Of a stretch of 64,000 nucleotides of DNA, positions 35,314-44,561 are shown piece by piece; the stretch's first letter is position 1, and every line of letters starts with the position of its first letter. Below the pieces are notes generated by a model, which was not told the DNA's origin, did no database searches, and saw only the letters and a program-made list of their open reading frames with translations. The translations under genes were made by a program, and so were the position numbers. Source of the DNA: Ktedonobacter racemifer DSM 44963. GTDB lineage: Bacteria > Chloroflexota > Ktedonobacteria > Ktedonobacterales > Ktedonobacteraceae. Location of the stretch: the NCBI RefSeq assembly GCF_000178855.1, contig NZ_ADVG01000002.1:1302001-1366000 (forward strand). The letters are read 5' to 3'.

Positions 35314-36615
35314 ATGATCGATACTACCTTTTACGCTCAGCTACAGGCCTTTGAGCGCACGCATCCATTTATCCCGACCGAGAGAGTCGGCGAGGTGCTC
35401 TCTTCCGCGCCAGAAGCCTGGCTGGATCAGTTCCAGAGCCGCCTGGTCCAGCTTGGTTTTACCCAGCCGCCTCTCGCGACCTCCACCACGTCCCATCCCC
35501 CGATAGGTAAAATACCTACGCTCTTCTATAGTGAACGCTGCGCACACCCACATTCGACCCTGTTACTCTATAACAGCTACTCCCTATCAGGAAACCAACT
35601 ATGGCACAGTCTTCCTATTTTTGCATACCTACAAGCCCTGGAAGCAGTTAAGCATATCCTGGGCGATCTGCCGCTCTCCATCAAATGGCTGATCCACTTC
35701 CAGCAGGATACAGAGACAGATCTTCTCCCGGCGTTTCTGCGTGCTAACCAGTCCCGACTTCAGGCCAATGCCTGCCTCTGGGATGATACCATCGGTACCT
35801 CTGAGGCTGGTCTCAACGCCGCTAGCGCCCCACTCCTTCTGCTTGGTAGCAAGGGCCGCCTGGGCGTCGGCCTGCATACCACCTCGCCCCAGGCAGCCAG
35901 CCATAGCATGCACGGTGGCATCGCGCCTGGCGCCTCGTGGAGATTGCTCTGGGCCCTGCAAAGCATCAAGGATGAGCACGAACAGATCCACCTTAAGGGC
36001 TTTTATGATGCCATCGAACTGCCCACTGAGGAGCTGTTGCAGGCAACGGCTGAGCTACCAGATAGCGCGGAACTCTTGCGCCAGCGTTGGGGCCTACCAG
36101 CCTTAGCCCTTGACCTCGAGGGTCTACAACTCCACTACACGCAGCTACTGGTCCCCACCTGTAGCCTCACTACACTTATAGGTTTGCCTTTTTCTGCGAA
36201 CGCCAGCGATAATGGCGAGCACGTGGTGACGCACGCGCAAGCAAACCTGGATTTTCACCTAGTCGCGGGGCAGATCCCCGAGCGGGTCTATACGCAATTA
36301 CGCCATCATCTTGACGCGCGAGCCTTCCACGATATTCAGACTCACTGGCGCTATGGCTATCCTCCAACCCCTGCGCAGGCCCCAGATGTACCCTTTGTAC
36401 AACTGGCACGCGCAAGTAGTGAGCTAGCGTATGGGCAACGATCAGCCTTGCTTCCAACAACCGCGAGTAGTCAGCCGCTTGCCCTCCTTGCTCCCCAGCA
36501 TTCCTTACCCTTTGTTATCACTGCGCTAGCTGGAGAAGCTGAGGTCTCAGCCTTCACCAGACAGACAGCATTACTCCTTGCTAGCTTTGCGCAGAGAAAA
36601 AGTGGAGAGCGATAA
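35314..36615 (+). CDS. M20-family peptidase homologue lacking the metal-binding residues
   Basis: 433 residues from ATG 35314 (GGAG 8 bp upstream). The dimerisation-domain pattern of M20 dipeptidases is clear: LLLLGSKGRLGVGLHT, SMHGGIAPGASWRLLWAL, then LKGFYDAIELPT. The metal-ligand segments are not: where family members read GHYDVQP there is YNSYSLSG, and where EGEEEIG is expected there is HFQQDTETD. The ADDKG aspartate is absent because the loop is shortened. The protein is therefore probably not a metallopeptidase and may be a binding or structural paralogue. It is single, divergent from the PP2C gene. Confidence 0.72.
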   Translation: MIDTTFYAQLQAFERTHPFIPTERVGEVLSSAPEAWLDQFQSRLVQLGFTQPPLATSTTSHPPIGKIPTLFYSERCAHPHSTLLLYNSYSLSGNQLWHSLPIFAYLQALEAVKHILGDLPLSIKWLIHFQQDTETDLLPAFLRANQSRLQANACLWDDTIGTSEAGLNAASAPLLLLGSKGRLGVGLHTTSPQAASHSMHGGIAPGASWRLLWALQSIKDEHEQIHLKGFYDAIELPTEELLQATAELPDSAELLRQRWGLPALALDLEGLQLHYTQLLVPTCSLTTLIGLPFSANASDNGEHVVTHAQANLDFHLVAGQIPERVYTQLRHHLDARAFHDIQTHWRYGYPPTPAQAPDVPFVQLARASSELAYGQRSALLPTTASSQPLALLAPQHSLPFVITALAGEAEVSAFTRQTALLLASFAQRKSGER

Positions 36616-37012
36616 ATAACCATATATTTCGTTCTCTCTTATGAGCATAGTTGCAATTGAAGAGGAATTCCTCCCATATAGGAAACAGGCTAATAGGGCC
36701 ATTTATTATACAACTCATCGCTTAGAGAGTATACTAAAAACTGTCAGGGCCCTGATCAGGGTCTACAGTTACAGCTAACAGCCGATATTTAGTATGAGAG
36801 CATAATACGCAACATTTTCTGTCCTGGTCGTTCGTTATAACTCTGATTTTTCGTCCAACATCGAACTTTTTAAAGCTCTCACAGCAAGAGCCTATCACTC
36901 TCATCTATCTGCATCAAGGCACTTACTGCCAATATTTCATTAAGAAGCCCAGAGCTACTGGCTGTTACTGTAAAAAAGCGACGTTATGCAGCTATAGGAG
37001 ACTGTCATCGAT
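36616..37012. other. 397-bp gap with a leader-like hairpin
   Basis: A TATACT at about 36730 precedes a hairpin built on the palindrome CCCTGATCAGGG (36750-36761). The inverted pair ATACTAAA/TTTAGTAT flanks it. This may be the promoter and leader of the exopolysaccharide cluster. No gene is supported. Confidence 0.4.
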
Positions 37013-38188
37013 ATGCATATAGGTATCAATGCTCAATTGCTATCCTTCGGTCAAAACTATCGCAATGGCGGTGTCAGCCGCTATATACGTTACCTGCTCC
37101 GCGAATTAGCCAGGCAGCCAGGGGAGCACCACTACACAGTCTTCGTCAACGGAGAAGATGTCATTGAGCAGCTACATGCCTATCACCCACAGATTACCTA
37201 TGTTTCCGCACCCTGGCCAGAGACGCAACCAACCGCACGTGTAACCTGGGAACAATTCACGCTCCCAAATCAGTTACGCCAGCGACGCATCGACGTTCTT
37301 CATTCCCCAGTAAATGTGTTACCGGCTCTGCTTCCCAAAGGCTGCGCCAGTGTTGTTACCCTGCACGATCTCGCGTTTCTGCGCTTTCCTGAAGTACTGA
37401 CAACAAGTAAACGCCTGTATCATCGCACGTTTACGCTTCGCAGCCTGCGCCAAGCTACAGCGATTATCAGTGTCTCAGAGAGTACACGCACCGACGCCCA
37501 CACTCTGGCACACATTCCGTTGGAGAAGATCCACACCGTGCATATGTGTATCGATTCGCGCTTCGCAAACGTTCATTCAGAAGAGGAACGTGCAGGCTTC
37601 TGTCAGAAACACGGGCTTACGGATGGGTATATTCTCTACCTGGGAACGCTTGAGCCGAGGAAGAACATTCCAACCCTTATCGAGGCCTATCATAGCTTGC
37701 GGCAAGATCAAGGGCGCCGTGAGAAGCTTGTCCTGGCTGGCGGCAAAGGCTGGCTCTACGATGAGATTTTCGCCCGCATTCAACAACTGGGGCTGGAGCA
37801 GGATGTCATCTTTCCAGGCTATGTGAATGATCAGGATCAGGAGCTCTGGTATCAAGCAGCCAGTGTCTTTGCCTTTCCTTCGCTTTACGAAGGGTTTGGC
37901 ATCCCGGTTGCCGAGGCGCTAGCAGGAGGTACGCCAGTGGTCACGACCAATGTATCAAGCCTCCCCGAGGCAGGTCTGGACCTGGCGCTTTGCGTCGCCC
38001 CTCAGGATAGCGAGGCCCTGACCTCAGCCCTCCACCAGGCCTTGACCGATACCCAACTACAAGAACGTTGTCGCAAGGAGGCGCACAAAGTAATGGAGAG
38101 CTTCTCCGTCCAAAGGATGGTCACAAAAACTATTGCGGCATATGAGCAGGCCGCCCGGGAACGGCCTCGACAACGAGTGACTAACTAA
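37013..38188 (+). CDS. glycosyltransferase family 4 (mannosyltransferase-like)
   Basis: 391 residues, GT-B fold. The N-terminal NGGVSRYIRYLLREL is typical of WbaZ/WcaI-like GT4 enzymes. The donor-binding half carries LGTLEPRKNIPTLIEAY and the EX7E-type motif in FPSLYEGFGIPVAEALAGG, where the two Glu coordinate the nucleotide-sugar. It acts on the cytoplasmic face in building a lipid-linked repeat unit. It is first gene of a plus-strand exopolysaccharide cluster that continues to 43376. The sugar is not predictable. Confidence 0.9.
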   Translation: MHIGINAQLLSFGQNYRNGGVSRYIRYLLRELARQPGEHHYTVFVNGEDVIEQLHAYHPQITYVSAPWPETQPTARVTWEQFTLPNQLRQRRIDVLHSPVNVLPALLPKGCASVVTLHDLAFLRFPEVLTTSKRLYHRTFTLRSLRQATAIISVSESTRTDAHTLAHIPLEKIHTVHMCIDSRFANVHSEEERAGFCQKHGLTDGYILYLGTLEPRKNIPTLIEAYHSLRQDQGRREKLVLAGGKGWLYDEIFARIQQLGLEQDVIFPGYVNDQDQELWYQAASVFAFPSLYEGFGIPVAEALAGGTPVVTTNVSSLPEAGLDLALCVAPQDSEALTSALHQALTDTQLQERCRKEAHKVMESFSVQRMVTKTIAAYEQAARERPRQRVTN

Positions 38189-38340
38189 AAATTTATTTTG
38201 TGAGATTGACACGCGTTTCTTTCTGACCGCAAAAAGCGTCTTTATTATTTGAACGAACTTGAAGGCATTCAGGCGCCACTCCTGCATAGAAATATACAGA
38301 GAAGCCAAAGCGCCATAGTAATAGATGAAATAAAGAGACC

Positions 38341-39951
38341 ATGCAAAAAGAGACCATGAAGATAGATACGAGCAGAACGGGGATCACCCGGACCCAGAAC
38401 GCTCCTCAACCCGGCCTCTCTGGTACGACAGGAGCGACAGGTCCCATCACCCAGACCATTTCCAAACGTCGATCACATCGCAGACAATGGCGCATCTTTG
38501 AATGCGTCGCGATGCTTGTTCTGGATGCGTGGCTTATTCATGTTTCATTTCAACTGGCCTACACGCTACGCCAGGCCTTTGACGAACCTGGTAGCATTCT
38601 CAGTCATCTCCTGATCAATGTACGCACAAATCTCCTGAATAATGACACGGCGATAGATGGCCTGAAAGGGCCAGATCATTTCCTGGGACTGGAGATTGGT
38701 ATCATTCTGGGGCTACTCGTCATCTTCATCTTCCGTGGCCTCTACCGCCTGCGCCTGACCGGTACCTGGTTCCGCCAGGCACAAATTATCCTTGGCTCCA
38801 CGACACTGGGCCTGGCCTTCTTGATCACTTATTACTTTACCTTTCAGCCGCCAGCGACCTCGCGCTTGCTCTTCGTCTTCACCTGGCTGGTCACCATCCT
38901 CATGCTCATTTTGGGGCGATTCCTTGTCTCCGAGGGGATGAGCATGCTCTACCGCATGGGCCTGGGAGAGACGCGCCTGCTGGTCGTAGGCTCGGGGCGC
39001 CTGGGCAAAATGGTCATGCAGCATATTACAGCCAGCCCCAATCTCGGCTACTCAATCGTGGGTTTTCTGCACGATATGAGCGAGGAGCCAGGCGACTTTG
39101 GGCGCTTTAAGATGCTGGGCACGATTGATGATATCGCGATGGTGATTCGCTCGATGCAAATCGACGAGGTCATTATCGCGCTCCCCTCCAACCTGCACCA
39201 GCAGGCTGTAAGAAGTGTGAAGCTCTGCGAGCGCCTGGGAACCTCGTTTAAGTTAATCCCAGACTTATACGAACTAAGCCTCTCGCGCATCGATATGGAG
39301 GCCATTGAGGGCATTCCCCTGATTGGTATTCGCCAGGCCTCACTCAATACCACTCAGCGTATTATTACACGCTTGATCGATATCCTGGGGTCGGCATCTG
39401 TGCTCCTGCTTGGATCGCCACTCTGGCTCGGCATTGCCCTCCTGATCAAATTAACCTCCCCAGGGCCGGTCATTTTCCAGCAGACGCGCATCGGGCTGAA
39501 CGAGAAACCCTTCAAGATGTATAAGTTCCGCTCCATGTATCAAGATGCCGAGCAGCGCAAGGCTGCTCTCCAGGCCAGGAATGAGGCCCAGGGCCATTTC
39601 TTTAAGATGAAAGATGATCCGCGTATCACCCCCATTGGGAAGTTTATACGCAAAACAAGTCTGGATGAAATCCCCCAGCTTCTTAATGTGCTCAAGGGCG
39701 ATATGAGCCTGGTTGGGGCCCGTCCGCCTGTTCCCGCCGAGGTCGCGCAGTATGAGGAATGGCAGAAGGGACGCTTCGCGATGAAGGGGGGCCTGACCGG
39801 CCTGTGGCAGGTACGCGGGCGCAGCAATCTCAGTTTCGACGAGGGCGTGCTTATGGATCTCTACTATATTGAGAACTTCTCGCTACGTCTCTACTTCCAG
39901 ATCTTACTAAGCACTATCCCGGCAGTCCTACTACGACGAGGAGCGTATTAA
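38341..39951 (+). CDS. undecaprenyl-phosphate sugar phosphotransferase (WcaJ/WbaP type)
   Basis: 536 residues. Four N-terminal membrane spans and a Rossmann-like CoA-binding region (LLVVGSGRLGKMVMQHI) are followed by a fifth span near 345-370 and the catalytic bacterial sugar transferase domain (KMYKFRSMYQDAEQRK, TSLDEIPQLLNVLKGDMSLVGARPP). The latter motif is the signature of initiating transferases that move a sugar-1-phosphate to undecaprenyl phosphate. It starts the exopolysaccharide repeat. Two starts, ATG 38341 and ATG 38356, lie in a direct repeat AAAGAGACCATG, so the exact one is unclear. Confidence 0.93.
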   Translation: MQKETMKIDTSRTGITRTQNAPQPGLSGTTGATGPITQTISKRRSHRRQWRIFECVAMLVLDAWLIHVSFQLAYTLRQAFDEPGSILSHLLINVRTNLLNNDTAIDGLKGPDHFLGLEIGIILGLLVIFIFRGLYRLRLTGTWFRQAQIILGSTTLGLAFLITYYFTFQPPATSRLLFVFTWLVTILMLILGRFLVSEGMSMLYRMGLGETRLLVVGSGRLGKMVMQHITASPNLGYSIVGFLHDMSEEPGDFGRFKMLGTIDDIAMVIRSMQIDEVIIALPSNLHQQAVRSVKLCERLGTSFKLIPDLYELSLSRIDMEAIEGIPLIGIRQASLNTTQRIITRLIDILGSASVLLLGSPLWLGIALLIKLTSPGPVIFQQTRIGLNEKPFKMYKFRSMYQDAEQRKAALQARNEAQGHFFKMKDDPRITPIGKFIRKTSLDEIPQLLNVLKGDMSLVGARPPVPAEVAQYEEWQKGRFAMKGGLTGLWQVRGRSNLSFDEGVLMDLYYIENFSLRLYFQILLSTIPAVLLRRGAY

Positions 39952-39957
39952 TATTCA

Positions 39958-41094
39958 ATGAAAGTCGCACTGGTACACGATTATCTCAATCAAATGGGGG
40001 GGGCGGAGCGTGTGGTCCTGGCACTGCATGAGCTCTTCCCCGACGCCCCTATCTATACTTCTATCTATGATCCTGAGCGCGTTGATCCCGCCTTCAAAAA
40101 CATAGATGTTCGTACATCTTTTATGCAAAAACTGCCCATGGTGACTAGGCATCACCAGCCCTATCTACCCTTTTATCCCTTCGCAATGGAGAATTTAGAT
40201 CTCCGTGGCTATGACCTGGTGCTCAGCAGTTCAAGCGCCTTTGCCAAAGGCGTCATCACCAGGCCAGAGACAATGCATATTTGTTATTGCCATACCCCTA
40301 TGCGCTGGTGCTGGAACTATGAGGAGTATGTCGAGCGCGAACAACTGGGCAAGGCGGCGCGCACACTTCTTCCCTTGATGATCACGGGCCTGCGTCTCTG
40401 GGATCAGACGACCGCGATGCGCGTCGATCATTTTATCGCCAACTCACCGTCCATCGTCGACCGCATCCGCAAATACTACCGACGTGAGGCCATCTTCATT
40501 CCACCTCCAGTTGAGGTAAAGCGCTTTCCCTTCGATCCAGCCACGCAGCCAGGAGATTATTTCCTGGTCTTAAGTCGCCTGATACCATATAAGCGTATAG
40601 ATCTGGCGATTGAAGCCTGCAATCGACTACAATTGCCGCTAGTCGTGATTGGAAAAGGCCGAGATAAAGAACGACTGAAAAAGCTCGCTGGCCCAACCAT
40701 TCGCTTCATGGGTGGACTCTCCGATCAGGAAGTTACCCATTATATCAGTCATTGTCGTGCCTTTCTCTTCCCTGGCGAAGAGGATTTTGGCATTACGCCC
40801 TTAGAGGCACAGGCAGCGGGCCGCCCGGTCATCGCCTATGGCGCGGGAGGCGCCCTGGCATCCGTTGTAGAAGGCGTCACTGGCGTCTTCTTCCGCGAAC
40901 AGACCGTCGAGAGCCTGGCCGACGCGCTCGCCTCCTTTGACGAGCGCCACTTTAATCCGATGGCTATACGCAATCATGCCCTGGAGTTCGACACACCGCG
41001 TTTCCAGCGTCGCATCTTGCAGTTTATAGAAGCCAAAATGCAGACTGGACAATCGCAGAGAAGCATCCAGCCGAGCAATGATGTCATCTCATAA
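39958..41094 (+). CDS. glycosyltransferase family 4
   Basis: 378 residues, GT-B fold. The N-terminus MKVALVHDYLNQMGGAERVV is typical of WbaZ-like mannosyl or rhamnosyl transferases. The donor site includes LVLSRLIPYKRIDLAIEAC and FPGEEDFGITPLEAQAAGRPV with the conserved Glu pair. It begins 6 bp after the sugar phosphotransferase stop, so co-translation is likely. Together these genes suggest assembly of a mannose- or deoxyhexose-containing exopolysaccharide (inference). Confidence 0.92.
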   Translation: MKVALVHDYLNQMGGAERVVLALHELFPDAPIYTSIYDPERVDPAFKNIDVRTSFMQKLPMVTRHHQPYLPFYPFAMENLDLRGYDLVLSSSSAFAKGVITRPETMHICYCHTPMRWCWNYEEYVEREQLGKAARTLLPLMITGLRLWDQTTAMRVDHFIANSPSIVDRIRKYYRREAIFIPPPVEVKRFPFDPATQPGDYFLVLSRLIPYKRIDLAIEACNRLQLPLVVIGKGRDKERLKKLAGPTIRFMGGLSDQEVTHYISHCRAFLFPGEEDFGITPLEAQAAGRPVIAYGAGGALASVVEGVTGVFFREQTVESLADALASFDERHFNPMAIRNHALEFDTPRFQRRILQFIEAKMQTGQSQRSIQPSNDVIS

Positions 41095-41142
41095 ATAGAA
41101 CACTACCAGCGCATAAGAAGCTAGTAGAAAGGGTAGAGAAAC

Positions 41143-41955
41143 GTGGAACTACGAGCCTATTGGGCAGTAATACGACGAAGGCTTTGGATCATTGTAGCCC
41201 TCGTAGTGATCGCAACGGCTTTCGCCGGTTACCAGTACTATAAATTGAGCAAGACGCCTGGTGCACTCAAGACCTACCAGTCAAATGTGACGGTTCGCAT
41301 TGGCCTACAGGCAAATACCAATGATAAAAATGCTAATGCCACCGATTACCTGAGCACCGGGGAGACCCTGGCCGATGAAATCGTCACCGGACCAACCCTC
41401 ACCTCCAAGGATTTTGTGGCCCGGGTAAAGCAACAAGTAGACCAGGATTATGCTCATAATGGCAATCCGCAAGGCGCCAACCAGATTGATGAGGGTGCTA
41501 TTGCTGGTGCCTTGGCTTCGACACACACTCATAGCATACTCACCATCACCGCGACCTATCAAACTTCTGAAGGCGCTAAAGCCATTGCTACGGCAGTAGG
41601 CGAGGTTTTTACGCAACAAGGCAGTTCTTTCCTCGATTATGAAATTCGCAATGGCAGTAGCGTGAGCGATGCCAGTATTCATCCCCAGGTCGAAGCGCAA
41701 CTGGTCAGTGGTGCCTCCGATCCAAGCCTCGTTAGTGGTCCTGCTGGCAATAAACCGCTCCAGCTGGTGGCCCTGATCCTGGTCAGCCTGCTACTTGGCA
41801 TCGCCCTGGCATTCCTCATGGAATATCTCGATGATCGTGTGCGCAACAAAGAGGAGCTTGAAGATCTTCTGCAACTGCCTATCATCGGTGAAATTCCGGC
41901 CGCCTCCGCAACGGAGAAAGGCCAGAGCAAGCCTCGCCAGGCTTCAGTATCCTAA
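41143..41955 (+). CDS. Wzz/YveK-like polysaccharide chain-length regulator
   Basis: 270 residues from GTG 41143. Two membrane spans (about 14-33 and 206-228) flank an outer domain of about 170 residues, followed by EYLDDRVRNKEELEDLLQLPIIGEIP, the cytoplasmic Wzz tail that contacts a BY-kinase. In low-GC Gram-positives, YveK/CapA proteins activate the partner kinase and set chain length. The partner gene follows after 16 bp but looks catalytically altered. Confidence 0.88.
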   Translation: MELRAYWAVIRRRLWIIVALVVIATAFAGYQYYKLSKTPGALKTYQSNVTVRIGLQANTNDKNANATDYLSTGETLADEIVTGPTLTSKDFVARVKQQVDQDYAHNGNPQGANQIDEGAIAGALASTHTHSILTITATYQTSEGAKAIATAVGEVFTQQGSSFLDYEIRNGSSVSDASIHPQVEAQLVSGASDPSLVSGPAGNKPLQLVALILVSLLLGIALAFLMEYLDDRVRNKEELEDLLQLPIIGEIPAASATEKGQSKPRQASVS

Positions 41956-41971
41956 GGGAAGGAACATAGAC

Positions 41972-42658
41972 GTGGCTTTACAAAAAAAGGAGCAAGCATC
42001 TCTGCTTAGCGATTACAACACAAGCTCAACTTATAGTCTCGCGTATACCGAGATCATTGCCAATATTCGCTTCTCTCTCGATGCGGCACAAAAACAACCG
42101 CAAGCGATTGTGCTAGCCTCACCCGCGAGTGAGCACGAACCCGGCCTGACAGCGACAAACCTGGCCATCGCAGCAGCACAAAATGGCTTGCCAGCCTTAC
42201 TGGTAGACGCGAACCTGCAAACCCCTCATATCCAGCAACGCTTTGGCATGGGTCAGACCAGTGGACTCAGCGATCTGCTCGCCTCCTTCAATAAAGAGTC
42301 GCAGCAGATTGAGCAGTACGTGCGTCCCACATTTTTGCCAGAACTCTTACTCCTGAGTGCGGGCACGCTTTCCCTATCCAGTCAGGAAACCTCCCGGCTG
42401 CTCATGCGCCACATAGACGAGGCGATACAAGCACTAAAAGCCTATATGGCGGCCCGTTACCCTGGATTAAGCCTGCTTATTTTACATGGTACCCCCGTGC
42501 TCACGGGCCTGAATACCTCTCTACTCGCCGCTCACGCCGACCAGACCTACCTGTTAATCACCAAAGGGCAAACAACACGTACCCAGGCCCGCAATGCACT
42601 GCGGCACCTGGAGCGCACCCATACTTCAGTCGCAGGGACTATTTTGCTAGACGTTTAA
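41972..42658 (+). CDS. BY-kinase (CpsD/CapB)-like protein with degenerate P-loop
   Basis: 228 residues from GTG 41972 (AAGGGAAGGA upstream). The fold is recognisable: an N-terminal SLAYTEIIANIRFSL, then a Walker A' aspartate in PALLVDANLQTPHIQQRFGM. At the Walker A position, where partners read GEGKST, it has SEHEPGLTATNLA without the invariant lysine. No C-terminal tyrosine cluster is present. It is therefore probably a pseudokinase partner of the Wzz-like protein. ATP binding cannot be excluded. The next gene follows 64 bp later. Confidence 0.8.
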   Translation: MALQKKEQASLLSDYNTSSTYSLAYTEIIANIRFSLDAAQKQPQAIVLASPASEHEPGLTATNLAIAAAQNGLPALLVDANLQTPHIQQRFGMGQTSGLSDLLASFNKESQQIEQYVRPTFLPELLLLSAGTLSLSSQETSRLLMRHIDEAIQALKAYMAARYPGLSLLILHGTPVLTGLNTSLLAAHADQTYLLITKGQTTRTQARNALRHLERTHTSVAGTILLDV

Positions 42659-42722
42659 TGACAAAACGTGTATAGTAGAAACCACGATTCGCTAACAACT
42701 TCGCACACGAGGAGGACCGAGC

Positions 42723-43376
42723 ATGCAAGGACGACAAGGACAGGGAGGGGAGTCATGGGAGAAGCTGGCCAGTAAGAAAATGGCGGCTCTCAATGGTACC
42801 GGCAAGGTACCAGCCATCCCCCAACGTCCTCCCGGCATGGTACGTGTAAACCAACCCCCACCAACGCCGCGAGTCGGGCGGCCCAAACGCGAAACGCCAC
42901 AACCGAAAACCTTTCGCAAGGCTGTTTTTGTTGTCGCGGCGATCCTGTTAGTCTGTGCTGTATTTGGCTTCTTTGTCGCAATGAACCTCTTCCAGGGAAT
43001 TGCCGCGGGTTCCGGTCCTGCTGGCACAAATACGAGCTTCCTTTCAGCGCTTTCGACCAGGGACTACGCCCAGGCCTATCGCACACTTGGACCGTCCATC
43101 ACGATCCAACTCTCAGAGGGCGATTTTACCCACCAGGCTCAGGCAAGCGACAAATGCTATGGCGCCATTACTGATTACACAGAGGTCGCTGGTAGCGCTA
43201 CCAACGACGGGAATACTCAGAGCTACTCCTACACCATTAAACGTGAACATCTCCAACAGACCTATGAGCTAAAGTTCACCCTGGTGAAGGATCAGGATGG
43301 CACCTGGAAAATCTCGGACTATGGCAATGACCTGGGTCCCAAGGGCCTGAAAGATCTTCCCGCCTGTAAGAGCTAA
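42723..43376 (+). CDS. membrane-anchored protein with extracytoplasmic DUF4878/NTF2-like domain
   Basis: 217 residues. A cytoplasmic Pro/Arg-rich N-terminus (about 1-65) is followed by one membrane span (KAVFVVAAILLVCAVFGFFV, about 66-88) and an outer domain with FLSALSTRDYAQAYRTLGPS near its start and DQDGTWKISDYG near its end. That is the pattern of small NTF2-like DUF4878 domains. The function is unknown. It is last of the exopolysaccharide cluster by position and is followed by a hairpin. Confidence 0.7.
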   Translation: MQGRQGQGGESWEKLASKKMAALNGTGKVPAIPQRPPGMVRVNQPPPTPRVGRPKRETPQPKTFRKAVFVVAAILLVCAVFGFFVAMNLFQGIAAGSGPAGTNTSFLSALSTRDYAQAYRTLGPSITIQLSEGDFTHQAQASDKCYGAITDYTEVAGSATNDGNTQSYSYTIKREHLQQTYELKFTLVKDQDGTWKISDYGNDLGPKGLKDLPACKS

Positions 43377-43444
43377 AACCCTCTCGCAGTCTCTACATCT
43401 CTGAGACGCGTCAGCAGGTTCATACACATAGCTAGACCAGGCAA

Positions 43445-43480
43445 GAAGGCCGCGCAGAGTTGCTACTCCGCGCAGCCTTC
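43445..43480 (+). terminator. 16-bp hairpin ending the exopolysaccharide cluster
   Basis: GAAGGC-C-GCGC-A-GAGT pairs with ACTC-C-GCGC-A-GCCTTC, with two internal mismatches and loop TGCT. It is followed by a modest T-rich tract (TTCTCATCC). Confidence 0.6.
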
Positions 43481-43649
43481 TTCTCATCCTCCGCTACCTT
43501 TCCACGCACAACTATCTGTACTGGATAGGCGTAATAACTAGAGAAACCTGGCGCGTGCTTATGAAGTTTTAGAAAAGAATCAGATAACATACCATCCGAC
43601 CAGCGCGGCCCCTCGGCAGCACAGTCCACGCACGTTATTTTTTAAAAGA

Positions 43650-43670
43650 GCTTTAGCAGCGTCGTCCCAC
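43650..43670. repeat. partial copy of the 80-bp palindromic repeat
   Basis: GCTTTAGCAGCGTCGTCCCA matches the right edge of the repeat copies at 62285 (including the flank CGTCCCACT) and 63812. The other arm is missing, so it looks like a relic. Confidence 0.5.
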
Positions 43671-43720
43671 TACCACGCGCCAACTGTGACCTACTCTTTG
43701 CCGGAAGGATAGAGAAATAC

Positions 43721-44437
43721 ATGCACATCTTACGTGCTCTACTCATACGCCAACAGGTCCAGGCAGCCCTGATCTCACTTGAGACCATGCAACAGTTGCT
43801 GGCCTCCTTCGGCTACCCGATGGTCTTCCTCTTTGTCATGATTGAGAGTATCGGGATTCCCATTCCTGGGGAGACAATGCTCCTGCTTGGCTCCTTTTAC
43901 GCCGCTATCGACCACCGCCTGAATATTGTATTTGTGATCGTTTGTGCCGCTATGGGGGCGATTGTGGGCGATAATATCGGCTTTGAAATTGGGCGCAAAG
44001 GTGGCCGTCCCTTTGTCGAGCGCTATGGGAAATACGTCTTCATCCGGCAGAAACACCTGGCGAAAGCCGGGCAGTTCTTTGAGCATCATGGTGGCAAGAC
44101 CGTCTTTCTGGGACGCTTTACCGCGATCTTACGTGCCTGGGCCGCCTTCCTGGCTGGCGTTAATCATATGCCCTGGCGAGCATTTCTCATCTATAACGCA
44201 ACTGGCGGCATTCTCTGGGCAACTATAGTCGGCCTCGTCGGCTACTACGCGGGTCGCATCTTCCATGAAAACTTCGCCCAGGTCGAGCATCTGGTGGGAA
44301 CAGCAGGCTGGATTATCGCGAGCGTCGTGGTCCTGGGCGCTATTCTGGCCTACGTCATCACACGTCTGCGCAAGAAGAACTCATCAACCTCCCCTTCATC
44401 AACGAAAGAAAACCATCACCAGGAGCCAGGGCACTAA
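43721..44437 (+). CDS. DedA/VTT-domain membrane protein
   Basis: 238 residues. The VTT (SNARE-associated/DedA) domain includes IESIGIPIPGETMLLLGSFYA, GDNIGFEIGRKGG and the FLGRFTAILRAWAAFLAG segment with the conserved arginines. There are about five membrane spans and a Lys/Ser-rich cytoplasmic tail. DedA proteins recycle undecaprenyl phosphate or other lipids across the membrane, which fits the neighbouring polyprenyl-dependent cluster (inference). ATG 43721 has GGAAGGA at 13 nt; an internal ATG at 43787 is possible. Confidence 0.9.
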   Translation: MHILRALLIRQQVQAALISLETMQQLLASFGYPMVFLFVMIESIGIPIPGETMLLLGSFYAAIDHRLNIVFVIVCAAMGAIVGDNIGFEIGRKGGRPFVERYGKYVFIRQKHLAKAGQFFEHHGGKTVFLGRFTAILRAWAAFLAGVNHMPWRAFLIYNATGGILWATIVGLVGYYAGRIFHENFAQVEHLVGTAGWIIASVVVLGAILAYVITRLRKKNSSTSPSSTKENHHQEPGH

Positions 44438-44487
44438 AAGCAACAGACTCCTATGATAGATCCTTTGGGTGACTGCAATCTCATATA

Positions 44488-44516
44488 TTGACGGAAAAGC
44501 GGTATGAGCATATACT
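44488..44516 (+). promoter_or_regulatory. consensus promoter TTGACG-N17-TATACT for sortase gene
   Basis: The -35 is at 44488-44493 and the -10 at 44511-44516, with exact 17-bp spacing. It is 46 bp before the ATG of the sortase gene. Confidence 0.75.
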
Positions 44517-44561
44517 AAAAGTAAGTTTGCACCGTAGTTTTATTTACGTCTATAGGAAGCA

